Shown: piece after piece, positions 20,366 through 32,528 of the stretch
Layout of the letters: each line of letters opens with the position of its first letter
Position numbering within the stretch: position 1 is the first letter of the stretch
Source of the DNA: Nigrospora sphaerica
Taxonomy: Eukaryota > Ascomycota > Sordariomycetes > Amphisphaeriales > Apiosporaceae
Assembly (NCBI GenBank): GCA_018287875.1
Contig: JAGVVL010000018.1
Location: 3,526,501-3,590,500 of the forward strand
DNA length: 64,000 nt
Direction of reading: 5' to 3'
Program-made: the position numbers and the translations under genes
Notes under the pieces: model-generated
Told to the model about the DNA's origin: nothing
Seen by the model: the letters and a program-made list of their open reading frames with translations, nothing else
Databases searched by the model: none

Positions 20366-23300
20366 TCACATCGCCTCCCCATCCACCCCCACGAGTGGCG
20401 GGGGCGTGATGAGCGCGGCGGCGGCCTCGGCCGCGACATCCGTGGCCGTCGCCAGCACGGCGGCCGCCCAACGTGTCAGGCGGGGGTCCTCGCTGCCCTG
20501 GACGGTCTGCGGCGGCGAAACCTCGCCGGCGGCGGTGGTGGCGGCGGCGCTGAGGGCGGCGTCGACCTGGTCGGCGGCGCGGGCGGTGGCGCGGGCGTAG
20601 GGCAGCGAGGCGTAGCCCAGGGCCGCCATCTCGTGCTCGCACGACTTGTCGGCGCAGGCAAGGTAGCCAAAGTGCTCGAGCAGCTCCTCTTCGGTCGGCC
20701 GCCGCGTGCTGTTGCCCTCGTCGACGCGGAGCGCCTCTGGCCCCGGCGCCGTGGCCGCCGCGCCGCCGTCGTCGTCGCCGGCGACCACGAAGACGAGGGG
20801 TGCCGCCTCGTCGCCGCGCTTCTTCTTGGTCCCGGCCGGGCGCTTCTTGCCCCGGGTGAACCCGAAGCCCTTCAAGTTCGTCTTGCCGGCAATGATGGCG
20901 GCGTCGGGCTCCTTGGCGTACTTGGCCCGGTTGACCTTGCCAGGGTCGCGGCCCGGCTCGCGCGCGTACCAGGGGTCGTCGGTGAGCAGGGCGAAGCCCG
21001 GGTCGTTGAGACCGAGCGTCTTGGGCCAGCACGGGTTCGCGGTGATGCCGTAGTCGGGGGGCATGGCGGCCAGGCCTTCAAAGTCCATCTCGAAAACGGT
21101 CTGCGTCGCGTAGATGGTCCCCTCGTAGACGGTCGTCGTGCGGCAGTTGATGACTTCCTCCGACAGGGAACGCACGTCGCGTGTCGTCCGCACCAGGTCG
21201 GGCGGGCACACGCCCTTCCAGATGTTGCCCGCGCCGCCGTTTTCCTTCTTCCGGAGCAGCCGGATCCAGGTCCGGTCGTCCCGGGCCTGCCAGATGTCGG
21301 CCGGCGGATACTCGTCGCGCTGGCACTGCAAATCGGCTTCCTGCATCCAGCCGGAGCTCCAGTCGGTGTGGTGCTGGTCGTTATAGCTTTTCACCAAGGG
21401 CCGTGCCGCCTCTTTCACCTTTTTGTTGTTCTTGTAGTTCTCCTTTCTGACGCAGGTCAGTTGCTTGAGGGCCGGGTTGTGGTCAACGACCGACTTGTAG
21501 TGGTAACAGGCCTGTGTATGAGCGCCAGCGTTGCACGTCTTGGTGACGGTCTCCGTCTCGATCTTGCCGTCTTTGGTCTTTGTCCTCTTGTCGTCTTGAT
21601 TAGCGGGTGCGCGCTTGGCCTTCTTTCTCTTGCAGTTGTTCGGCTTCTTCGGCACTGGTTTCGGGTCCCTGGGCTCCGGCCGGTCCACCTTGGGCGACAG
21701 GGGCTTGTCCAGCTTGACGTCGTAATTCTTGCCGTTGAACTTGAAGGCCGACTTTCCCGCCTTTCCGATGCCCTTGGCGCAGACTTGCACGAGGGCCGGC
21801 ATGGCGGCCTGCAAGGCAATAGAAATGAAGATACCTGCGCATGGGTTAGCCCGTGATGCACGGCAGATGACCTAGGGGCATCTTACCGACAATGGGAATG
21901 AAACGCAGCGGTGCCGTGGCGGCGGCGATGGCGATACGGCAAAAGGCCTTGGCAGCCACCTCGATGGCCAGAGCCTCGGCCGCTCCTCGAGCAAGATCAG
22001 CTGCCGTGTCCTCGGCCTTCTCCGCAATCTGCTGCTTGGACACGGGCGCCTTGAAGCCCTTGCAACAGAAACTCTGGGTCCCGCCGGAGCAGGTCTGGTC
22101 CTCCTTATCGCTCTTGTGGTTCGTGTTCTGCGTGATGTCGACCTCGTCGTCCGCACACCCTCCAAAGCAGGAGAGTCCCAGGCCACGGTACCCGCGCCAG
22201 CGGCACGTTCCCATCGTCACGCCCTTGTTGCAGCAGATGCTGCGCACTTCGTCTTTGGGGCACCGCACTTCTGTCGAGTACTGCCCCGGTTGGCCGTTCG
22301 CCTGGGCAGCCAAGTGGTCGCCGTCGCCGCACTTCTCTCCGCACTTGGTCGTGTAGCAGAGGCCCCGGGCGGCTTCGTCTTGGTAAATGATCTCGGCCTC
22401 GAGAACCTCGTCTTCGGTGAGACCATCCGGGTTAAGGAGGCTGTTGGCATTCTGGTCAACCTGATCCAGCGCCCAAACCATGACGCCGCCGAGGCAGCGC
22501 GAGTTGGCAAAGTCCACCTTCTGCTGGAGGGTTTCCCCGTCGTCGTACGAAACCCACTGGTCCTCGTCCCAGTGAAGCCACTTAACTCCCGCCTTCTTAT
22601 CATGCTCCGGTGTAAGTTCCTTTTCTTTGATGATATCCATGATCTCCTGGAGGGTCAAAATGCCCGAGGCCCTGGAACAGCGACCCTCCTTGGCGCCGTC
22701 GGAGAACTTACACACGCCGTTGGGTTTGTTGCATTTCGGATCCTCTAATGTGAACGAACGACCGTAGACTGAAGAGGTGTCAGTGACGCAGTGCTAGACC
22801 ACACGTAAAGTTGAGGAGAAAAGGGTTGCTCACAGCCTTGGCCCAAAACGAGATTCTCGGGTTTCATCCCACCACGCCACAGCAAGTCCAGAGCCATGTC
22901 GATCTCGGTGAGGTTCGTGTGAGGAGCAATGTAAGGACCAATCTCCTTGGACGCCTTATCCCAGACGCCATGAAGATCATACGACATAAGGTTGAACCAA
23001 TCAACGTGCGGCTGGATGTTCTCGATGTCAAAGTGCTGGAGATACCAGTATGATGCAGGGAGGGTGATGGAGAAACCATACAAGCCATCAAAGGCGGTAT
23101 GGATATCCTGGCAAAGCAGTACCAGGTTCGCACGGTCTTCGGCTCGTCCTCCACGGTCGTCTAAGGCTCCTGTCAGTACTATCCAGATTTCTGTTGGGGT
23201 TAGGATTATTACCGGCCGTCGGATACTCCCAATCCATGTCCATGCCATCGAAACCGAACTCGTCCATAAACTCCAGCAAGCCATCGATGAACAACTTCCG

Positions 23301-24262
23301 ATTCTCGGGCGTGCTAGCCATGTCACTGAATGCTTGCTGATAAGGGCCGGCTGTGGAATACCCTGATTAGTACAGGCCATAATTTGCCCGAGGTTCGTAG
23401 GCTGGGGGGACTCACGATCGTTGAACGACCAGCCGCCAACACTAACCCAAGCTTCTAGACCTGGCTTCTTCTCTTTGAGCTTGGTGAAGCGGCTGAGAAG
23501 CGACCCTGCGTTCTTATCCATAGGCACAATCTGGAAGGTCTTGGGGTCAAAAAACACAAAGGCAAAATTGATGTGCGTGAGGCCATCAAGGTTGAGGTCC
23601 TCTGGCGAGACCTTGCTGCACGGGCGTGTGTTGGCCCACGACTCATAGTAGCCGATGGAGCGAGCCTCGACACTGTTCCCCTTGCTGCATGAGGGTCTCT
23701 TGACGTCACCGCAAGTTCCGAAGCCCTCCTGGCAACCCTTGCCGGCGTCGCAGAAGTCTTTGGTCGAGCCACAGAAGCTTGGGTATTCGTCAGCACGGAG
23801 GCAAGGGGCATGCAATCTCCTTCAGCCAGGGAAATCCACGAACCCGAATTGAGAACAACACACGTTGAGCGGGCAGTTCTGCTTCCCAGGGCGACCATAC
23901 TGGCCACATTCTGCCTTCGCGTCGCAGTTCGAGGTACAGTTTTGGGCACCACACTCAGCAGGAGAGTATCCGCAGAGACCGGAACCGTTCTGTTGTGGCA
24001 TGTTAGCCGGCTAACGAGAGCGGGTCTGCGACAAGAGAAAACGTACTCCGGCGCAGCAAGCACCGTTTACACACGGGGTTTGCGCGTTGCATGTACCAAC
24101 AGGCAGTTCGAGTAACTCGGCCGGCTTGTCGGTGCCGAGAAGAGCAAAAGCCGAGTTGAGGCTGAAGAATGATGCATCGGTGGCAATTGTGTGTACACAG
24201 AAGGAAATGACAAGGAGCGTAAGCGTGGCTATGGAGCCCGAGGCAAGGAATGGACGACGCAT
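20366..24262 (-). CDS. Killer-toxin-like GH18 chitinase (subgroup C) with long C-terminal extension
   Basis: Seven exons: 24262-24047, 23989-23844, 23777-23416, 23350-23213, 23169-22834, 22768-21887 and 21834-20366 (all phases agree), giving 1182 residues. A signal peptide covers about residues 1-28. A Cys-rich region and a chitin-binding type-1 (CBM18) motif follow (CGQYGRPGKQNC, CCSQFGFCGSTKDFC, about 100-130). GH18 spans about 150-510, with WVSVGGWSFND and the catalytic DGMDMDWEYP (Glu near 283). A Cys-rich segment (CRWRGYRG, CFGGC, about 570-640) matches K. lactis-type killer alpha/beta relatives. A hydrophobic stretch (LRFIPIVGIFISIALQ, about 685-702) precedes a basic linker and a C-terminal domain with RDEYPPADIW near 866. 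Expected: secreted, binds and cuts chitin of target walls. The last 480 residues may be an effector domain (inference). A LysM gene is divergent upstream. Confidence 0.9.
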
Positions 24263-25207
24263 GTCGTCGGAGACACACTGTTCAATACCGAAAACAGCGG
24301 GTAACTTCCGGTGGAAGGAAGAAAGACAGGAAGCAACTTGTGCCAGCCATGATATCGAGGCGGCATGAGAAGCATGGGCATCTCCCTAATAAGAGTGTAG
24401 TATTCTCTCCATCATGACGGGCTTTGGGGGTCGTGGGGTCACGGTCACACCCACGGGTCGCAAAGTGCCAAGCCGGACTTCATCCTTATCTCGACCCCGG
24501 AAGCATGGAACGCCGACGATGGTCCTTGAAGAATAACAACTTTGGTTTCGGGCATGAATTTACACGATGTAGTAAGCAGATAGTCGCTGTGTCGGTTTGG
24601 TGACAAGAATAACTCATTTGTGGGGGTTGCCTAGACAGCTGAGCGATAGCCAAGAAAGTCTAGCCGCTGGGGTTCACAATGGCATCCAATACGAGCAGCG
24701 GCATTCATCTCGAAAGACTGGATTTCTCATCTCGGTTCAGTAGCTGGCGTTGGCGCAAGGCACGGTCTTTTCGTCCAGGGGTCCTACCCCCTGCGTTGCC
24801 GAGCAAAGACATAGCCCGGGCGAGCGGCCAAGCGTCCCCTTTTGAGCACTAGAGTCATCTTGGCGCAACCACGTGGGCTGTAAGACCCTTTGAAGGATCA
24901 GATTGTCCATGCTGTACCTGCATTTTGTCAGCAGGGATCGGGAAGGATTTCATGCAATTCCACGGCTCCTGAGAGTCCGCATCGGGTAAATGCCTCTTTG
25001 AGTCAACGGTAGTGGCGCCTCGGGAGCGGCTCGCGGCACGTCGCGTGTCCGATGCATTCGGCAGGCGCCTGGAATCACAGTACGCATTCCGCAAAGGTGC
25101 TGATATCAGGGCGCTCTGCTCCTCATGCCCGATGCTGCAGAGTTGAACCCCGGCCCGCCGACCTGCGTTCTATCGTTTCCAACTCGCGAAGTGGGCGAAA
25201 CGCTGCC
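24263..25207. promoter_or_regulatory. Bidirectional promoter region between chitinase and LysM genes
   Basis: 945 bp between two divergent start codons, without a supported gene. The arrangement suggests joint control of chitinase and LysM protein. I did not identify a specific binding site. Confidence 0.5.
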
Positions 25208-27472
25208 ATGTTGTCGCGTCACGTCATTGGTATCGCTGTCGGGCTGTTGCCTCTCTGCCGTGCTTTCAACCTATGGCCACTGGTTGACAGTGAAGGGCTG
25301 TCGAACGTACTACAGATCCCCACCGACTGCCTCGCTGCCTTGCAAGTAGAAGCCCGCAAGAAGAAACACGAGGCATGACTGCTGACTCTGGCATAGGAAC
25401 GCGACGGTCACCTGCGACCAGGATCTTTTCCAGCGCACCGTCAATGTCGACGGCCTCTGGTGGACCCAAGAAGACGTCAGCACACTATGCACGTCGTCCT
25501 GTCTGAGCTCGGCGCAGATCTGGAAGGACCATGTGGACGAAGTGTGCGCCGGTGAGTATATGGTCCAGGGCGACCGGATGGTCGAGGTGGAAACACTCGC
25601 GACACGCTTTGTCGAGGGGCTCGGGCTCTCGTGTCTCCGCTCGTCTTCGGGCCAGTGGTGCTTCGTCGAGCAGCAGGAGTGGACAGGCTCGGACATGATG
25701 GCGCCCGACTGCGCGGCCAGCCCGTCGGACCCCTTGTGCACGAACCCGGCCAACGCCAGCGTCGAGAGCCGCCGGATGGCAAGCCTTTACGGCGACGAGC
25801 TGCTTTGCTCCGAGTGCTTCCTCAACCTCATGTACAAGCGCGTCACCTCGGATTTCCTCGCCGACGAGGACCACTCGGACTACCTCGTGCGCGAGTTCCA
25901 GGACATCCAGGACGTGTGCCAGACCACCGTGGGTGAGCTGGCCACCAGAGTGCCACCTCAGTACCCGTCGGCCACGAACGGCATCGGCTGGAAGCCTACC
26001 GACCCTGCGAGTCCGACAACGGGAGAGCCCTCGGCGACGGCGACGGCCGTGCCCAACCCGGACCCCGACTGCAGGTTGGGTCAATGGGTGGACGTGTTCG
26101 CGACGCGTGAGTACACCCGCGCCGGGACCGACTTGGAGAGATGTAACGAACTTGCCGAGTTACACGGCATCGCCTCTGGCGACTTGATGGTGACTACCGG
26201 CAGCCCGTCCTGCACCATGGACCCGGACGAGAGTTTGGAGGACGAAGATTCGGAAGAAGGGTGGTTCTGCGGTTCCCTGGCTTGTCAGCTTCTGCGGGTC
26301 AAGGAGGGTGATACCTGGTAAGTTCACGACCAGCAGTGTCGGTATACTACTTACTCATGTTGGCTTTGACACAGCGAATCCATTGCGGATGCCATTTCTA
26401 GCAAGACGAACCCCATCTCGTCCGTACGGTTGGCGACCTGGAACCCCAACCTGCTTGGGGCCTGTGACTTTCTGGTACCAAACCAGTACATCTGCATCAC
26501 GTAAGACCCGATCACGACCGTGCCGAGGACCCGATGATAACACGATGGGTTTACTGACACGGAAAACGCAATAGACGCCGTGGCGGTTCCTGGACCGGTC
26601 CGCCCGAGTCCGAAATCCCCGAAGACAGCGAGGGACCGGTGCGCGGGGGGCCGGGCAGCACCCCGAGCCTGCCCATCCTGGAAAGCCCGTCGGCGCCGCC
26701 GGCGGAGGTACAAGAGGGCATTGCGGCGGGCTGCAACCGCTATGTGCAGGCCAACAACACGGCGGCCTCATGCTGGAAACTCGCCAACGACGGCGGCATC
26801 TCGCAGGCGCGCCTGTTCGAGCTCAACCCCGTGCTCGGCGAGGCGGGCGAGCGCTGCAACACGCAGGTCTGGCTCGGGTACTACTACTGCGTGCGCACCG
26901 GCGCCGACGGCCCCGTCACCACGGGCCGGCCGACGACCACGGCCGCAGCGCCCACAACCACGGAGCCCAGCGCCGCGCCGCCGACGACGGTGCCCACGCC
27001 GTCGCCCGTCCACGACGGCTCCGCGCCCAACTGCAACAAGTGGACCGAGGCCCAGGACGGCGACTACTGCTGGAAGGTGGCCGACGACGCCGGCATCGCC
27101 CTCGGCGACTTCTACGCGTGGAACGCCGTGCTGGCCGGCGGCGACGGCTGCGACATGATCTGGCCCGGCTACTTCTACTGCACCGGCGTGGGCTCCGCGT
27201 CGCCCACGAGCACGACGACGCGGGCACCACCGCCGACCACGACCACGGCGGCGCCGCCCAAGCCGACGCAGACGCAGGCCGGCATCCCCTCCAACTGTAT
27301 CAAGTTCGCCCGCGCCCCCGTGTCGGGCGCCTCGTGCTGGCAGCTGGCCAACGACAACGCCATCACCTTGGACCAGTTCTTCCGCCTGAACCCCGTCGTC
27401 GGGTCGCAGGGCGAGAACTGTGGCACGCAAATCTGGCCCGAGTACTATTACTGCGTCGGACTCGGCGTGTGA
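25208..27472 (+). CDS. Secreted multi-LysM protein
   Basis: Four exons: 25208-25341, 25397-26317, 26375-26500 and 26575-27472, giving 692 residues. Signal peptide at residues 1-19 (MLSRHVIGIAVGLLPLCRA). A Cys-containing N-terminal region ends in a Ser/Thr/Pro-rich spacer. LysM-like modules follow: LRVKEGDTCESIADAI...NPNLLGAC (spanning exons 2-3), then three related modules at about 500-690, each with a Cys after an aromatic (SCWKLANDGG, YCWKVADDAG, SCWQLANDNA), an LNP or WNA loop, and a closing W.GYYYC type strand. Modules are separated by Thr/Pro linkers. LysM binds chitin or related glycans; such proteins either mask the producer's chitin or help a killer chitinase bind. Intron 1 is of the rare GC-AG class (GCAAGT donor at 25342), required by phase. 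Confidence 0.88.
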
Positions 27473-28095
27473 CCCAGAAGAAGTATTTAGCCATGGCTAG
27501 CCCTTTCTCGGTTATTTCAGAACATATCTGTTTATGGAATTCTAGTTTTTTTGTGTCCACCGTAATCAAGGGAGGCTCGTCTTCGTAATACGGACTTGGA
27601 AGCAGAGTATCCGGAGTACAAACATAAATGGGTGATGATCCTGCTGGTAAGCCATGGCCTTCTTAGCGGAGAGACTGTAGCTGCCCTCCTCTACTCCCCG
27701 CCAATTGGCTTCGCAATGTTCCCGGTCAGGAATGAACAGCTCTTCTCGGGCTCCTTCTTGGTGGTACTCGTGGGCGCCTTGTTGCACCGGCCTTCTGTCT
27801 GACAATGACCTCCGGGCCTCCACGGTCGACCGTTTAAGCAGTTGGCCATAGAGGGCATGGGGGTTGTCTTGCTTCCCCATTAAACAAAGCCTCTCGGCCA
27901 CCCTGTCTCAGTGGCCAAAGACGTCTTCTAGAAACAGCGAGTAAAGTCTGCTCATGCTGTCCTTTTCTGAACAACATTGCCTGAAAACCGTAATCTCATC
28001 TACCATCTTACTCCATTTTCGCACGTCATGTGTCAGGGAGAACCAAGTGCCAAAGCCTCCATCAACCTTATAGGTTAGACCACCGCCACTCAGGC
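27473..28095. other. Intergenic stretch
   Basis: No supported gene; one open stretch on the minus strand (27566-27901) lacks family features. Confidence 0.4.
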
Positions 28096-28440
28096 GTCTT
28101 TACCGAAGAACAAAAGTACTGCTGCGATACGAGCGATTCGAATCGGAGTTAGGGGGACTTCCAGTGGTACAACCAGGGCTTGATACCAAAACACAGCCCG
28201 CGCTTTTGCGGCAGCGAGTGCCCCAGCAACGTGGCTCGGGTTGCCATGGAATACTACGGCGGTTGTAAAGGGAGGGCCCGGGCCAAGTGCTCGCCCAGTA
28301 CATCAGCTGGAACATGGAGCTGTTCAACGAAAAGGTGGCACGGTGGAAGAAAAAGCTCGGCTGGGACTACGTGTGCGACTTTGTCGGCGGCGAAGGCTGT
28401 TGAAACGCCGGTGATGCGTGTGAGGTATTAAGTGATTCCC
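28096..28440 (+). pseudogene. Fragment of a killer-toxin-like chitinase (Cys-rich C-terminal module)
   Basis: The plus strand reads EEQKYCCDTSDSN, a stop, then GDFQWYNQGLIP, RFCGSECPSNVARVAMEYYG and GRARAKC before the frame shifts (around 28290) into a stretch ending KKLGWDYVCDFVGGEGC and a stop. The CC...W...FC..CP...VRVAM...GC pattern is that of the Cys-rich module of subgroup C killer-type chitinases. At least one stop and one frameshift are present and no GH18 core is found nearby, so it is an isolated remnant. Confidence 0.55.
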
Positions 28441-30372
28441 TGTTGGAGACTCGGCGGCTTTCGAACGGTACCAGCATCGCCAGTCGTGCCTTGACTCGCC
28501 GCGCCGATTACTACATGTGGGAAGCAGAAGACTGGCAGGGGACCAGGCATACTTGAACATACACAGGTCAGGAGGTGAGGAAGCTGCCCGCGCTGTTGAG
28601 AAACCGAGCGAATAACCTCGCATTCGGCGGTATCCGAGGCCCCCGGGTTTTCGCCTTCGGCTGGAGGTTTGGAACAACACCATGCTCGTGCTAGGCGATA
28701 TCCTCGACGATTTCAGCCTGCCTAGTCTCACAATTCCAGGACGATCAGAAATTCACAGCTGAATTGAGAGGCTCGACCCCTCGTCCGAGGCCGAAACTTA
28801 CATGAACCGCAGTGACGTCCGCCCTCTTTTGTTTTGACCTGAACTCTAACGCACCATCCTGCCAGTCGAACATTACGTCGAGAGAAACATGATAGCACGC
28901 TACACTTACTTTCTGATTCCCCGCAAATCGGCATCCGGAGGGGCTTTCCACAGTGCAAACTTTGCAGAGCTGCCGGGGTTTTTCGACGGATATCTCAACC
29001 GCCAGCAATGGGCCCTACAAGCTCAACCAACCGTCAACTGCCTCGTCCAATCTGAACCTTTCCCCATTCACCGCATACTGGCAATTATAAACAGCAACAA
29101 CTACCCCGATAACAGCATCTTGCTCGCCGGCCCTTTGAACAGTCTTAGAGAGCATGTACGTAAATCCAGCGAAATTCTCTAGCCTCGTACCGAAGCGCTT
29201 TCGACGACGGACTATACCTACTGAACTTAAATACTGGCCGCAAAGGCCTTAGCCAACCCGGTTGAGATGAATTCCGACATGACCAGGTACGCCAGATATT
29301 TTCGTAACGCCCTCCGACGTATTCTCGCCACTATCGACTACATGAACGTCCCCACTGACTAGATGGCGAGGCGCGTTCGCCTCACAATCGCCGCCATTCG
29401 CTGGGAGTGGCACATCATGGGCGAGGACTACGTGCGCCAGCTGCAGCAGCAGAACCCCGGGATGCCGCGGCTGGCCTTCAACGCCGTCGCCGTCCGGGCC
29501 GAGCGGTACCTCGGCTATATGGATACGTGGATCAACGCGGCCGCTACTCACGTCCGGGGCGAGGCCCAGCGTACGCTACTCCACTGCCAAGGCATCACTG
29601 GTGTTAATGCGGTAATGTTCCGGAGAAATCTTCAAAAGATCCTCGGCAGAGCGAACGCCGTCAATGGTTGGGCGTGGCGCGGAAACTACCCCCAAGGACT
29701 CCCCCACGCCCGACGGGCTGAAATTTTACCCAGCTACTTGTCCAGCGCGTTTTACCACCTTCGTATACTGGTATCGATCGATCCAGTGCAGTAGCAGTAA
29801 GCTACTCAGCTGCCTTCGGAGCTATATTGGAACACAAACCTTCTGTATTTCTTTCAACACAGACAAGTGCCGGCCGGTTCTGGAAAATGGGAGTGTCACT
29901 TACAGTCATTGAACCTACTTCACACCGAGCCGGTTCTGTAAACCAAAGACATAGGATAAGTATTAGTGTTGGAAAAGGAAATTATAAATAAGCCGTAGCA
30001 TTCAGTAACGGTGGCTTTATAAAGTAAGATATCTTTATAAGGCTGAGGCTTTTCCTTCATTCGCTTGATATTCGTAGCCACCTTCATAACAATGCATCTC
30101 TGTCTGTAAGGTGCTACACCGTGACAGCATTTCCCATGACACCCCTTCCCCGTTTTTTTGTGGATTTCTTCAACTCACACTAATTAATGCTACTGCCATT
30201 TTTGCAGCAATATCTTAGCAAGAAAGTTATAACCGTACTATACCAATACTATGCAGCCAACCACATCAAATAGTATCATCATTCCTGCTTTCCGTGGGGT
30301 ATCGGGTATCTTGTCCGTATCTATCGGTGTCTCCAGAGCCCGGAAAAGTCACCCTCGCTCCTCTCTTCCCGT
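28441..30372. other. Degraded region, possibly the continuation of the chitinase remnant
   Basis: Open pieces at about 28880-29182 (plus; ARYTYFLIPRKSASGGAF) and 29363-29794 (plus; AAIRWEWHIMGEDYVRQL, AERYLGYMDTWINAAA) look like helical, Trp-rich protein in broken frames, in the same orientation as the fragment at 28096. They may be the far C-terminus of the same lost killer-type protein; this is weakly supported. 29930-30240 is AT-rich with nothing recognisable. Confidence 0.35.
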
Positions 30373-32528
30373 TCAAGCTACTTGGGGCTCGCTGTTGCCA
30401 TGCCTCCTATGGAGCCGTGCCAACCACGAGCGGGACATGAAGATGCGAATCTTCTTGCCCCAAATCATGAACACCAGCAACAGGATGTTGTTGAAGACCA
30501 AGACGGCGGTGAAGATGCCCGAGATGACAACGGCGTAGCCGTCCTTGAGGACCCAGTCGAGCAGGTTGAGGGAGAGGCCGAAGCTGACGGCCTGCTTGCC
30601 GAGGTTCATGGCGATGAGCATCTCGGACGTGTTGGCGTGGTACGAGTCGACGGCGTAGGCCAGGGCGAAGGAGAAGTAGAAGTAGGCGCCCCACGACTCC
30701 ATGGCGACGCCCGCCATGTAGCCGAACCAGTGCAGGTCGCGCTCGGCCGTGAGCCCGTACAGCACGAGCCCCGCCGGCGCCACCACCATGGCCGGCAGCA
30801 TGACGCCGAGCCGCATCTCGGCCTCGCGCACGCCACCGTTGCGCCGCGTCAGCCGCGCCGCCAGCCGGTCCGACGACGACGAAAATGGCACCGCCGCCAC
30901 GAAGCCGACAAAGGCCGCCAGCGCGTTGAGGCCCGAGTTTCCCTGCGTTGGGCGTAAGTCAGTCGGCACGCCCGCGCTGGAGGACGACGGGAGGGGCCAA
31001 GGAGCCGGGAAAACTTACGACGCTCCAGTTGTAGGGCGGCGCCATGATCTTGATGGGGAAGGTGTAGTTGAAGGCAAAGGCGCCCATGCCGATGTAAATG
31101 CCAAACGACAGGATGACCCAGAAGACCTGCGGGACGAGGAAGTAGGTGAAGGACATGGCGATGGTCATGAAGAAGCGGGCGTGGGGGTCGCGGCGACCGC
31201 GGACGGAGAGGGTGTCGCGGTACGGCTTGCGTGGCGGCGGCGCGGCCGCGTCCGGCGCCGCCCGCTCGTGTGGGGTCGCGACGGGCTTCTCGGCGTCGGC
31301 GTCGCTCGAGAGGCTGCCCGGGAGGGCGGGGCCCGGCGCCGGGGCTGGGGCGGTGGGGCGCCGGTCGTAGGACGACTCCTCGACGAAGAGGAAGGCGACG
31401 ACGAAGAGGGCGCCGGCGAGGGCCGTCGCCACGTAGAAGAAGAGCCGCCACGAGTAGGGCTCGACGAGCATGTGGGCCGACACGAGGGGCGCGGCCGAGC
31501 CGATGCAGAGACAGACTGCGGCATCGTCAGCCGGGGGCACCGGGGGAACGCGAAAGAACGGGACGGAGAGAAAGGAGACGGTGTCGGGCCCTACAGGTGT
31601 AATACCCGATGCGCTTGCCGCGCTCGTGGAGGAAGAAGACGTCGTTCACCAACTGCACGGGGATGGCCTCGCAAACGCCCGAGCCGAAGGCGGCAAAGAC
31701 GCGGGCCACCATGAGACCTTCGAAGCTGGTGGCGCGCGAGGCGCCGATGAGGCCGGCGATGAACTACCGTCCCGGTTAGTTTGGTTGCCACCGAGGAAAA
31801 CTCGCGGCGTCGCCGGGGGAGGATGAGAACGCACAATAACCATGGACCCCAGCATCACGGGGCGCCGACCAAACTTGAGGTACGCCGGTACCAACAACAG
31901 CGACCCGAAGCCATAGGCGAGGTTCGGATAGGATATCAGATTAGAGGCCGCGGTCGGGGTCACGGCGAATTCCTCGGCGTAGAGTAAGATGTAGGGCGCG
32001 ATGCCGAGCAGGACGGCGTTGCCGAGGAAGGAGTAAAAGCAGCAAACGATCAAAATGATGTTTTTCTTGTAAGTGGGCCACTGGAGATGTGGAGGCGCGT
32101 GCTCGTTAGTGTCTGTAGTTGGGGATGCCACAAAGGCGCCAACGAGGGGCGAGGGCCGGAGGGACGGCAAGGCGTTCGCTCACCTGCAGGGGATCGTTGG
32201 GGTCCTCGGCGGGGACGGGGAAGAGGGCCTGGCCGTAGGCCTGGTCGTCGCCGTCTGCGACAAAGCACACACATACCAAGTCAGCGAGGCGCGAGAGGGA
32301 AGAAGGAGGGGGGAGTGGGCGGTGGATCTCTTACCGGTTGCGCGCAAATCCACCGTACCCGGCACGGCTCCTTCGTGCGCGTGGCTGTGGCGGGAGCGGG
32401 TGCGTGTCAGCAAGGATTCCCCGCAGTCGGACGTTTTCGGAGATAGGGGAGAGAGATCTGGCGAACCTGTGGACGAGATGACGACCGGCGTTGGGCGCGT
32501 GGCCCGCCGTCTCGGCGGCGTGTTCCAT
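30373..32528 (-). CDS. Major facilitator superfamily transporter (DHA1-like, HOL1-type)
   Basis: Six exons: 32528-32486, 32254-32184, 32080-31835, 31763-31595, 31515-31019 and 30942-30373, giving 531 residues. The N-terminal motif PNDPLQWPTYKKN and about 12 hydrophobic segments fit the fungal drug:H+ antiporter-like branch. The loop 2-3 motif YLKFGRRPVMLGS (motif A) and NDVFFLHERGKRIGYY are those of HOL1-related permeases. A central cytosolic loop (about residues 255-305) is Pro/Ala-rich. Probably a plasma-membrane exporter or importer of small organic cations or metabolites; substrate not deducible. The first exon and its weak GTCGTC donor (240-nt intron) are uncertain; the remaining exons are firm. 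No neighbour suggests a pathway. Confidence 0.88.

Noticed and set aside
20633..21856. 407-codon open frame on the plus strand
   Set aside because: Antisense shadow of the last chitinase exons; the minus strand shows splice sites and family motifs.
28120..28170. tRNA-like GATTCGAATC word
   Set aside because: No matching acceptor and anticodon stems can be drawn around it; it lies inside the chitinase remnant.
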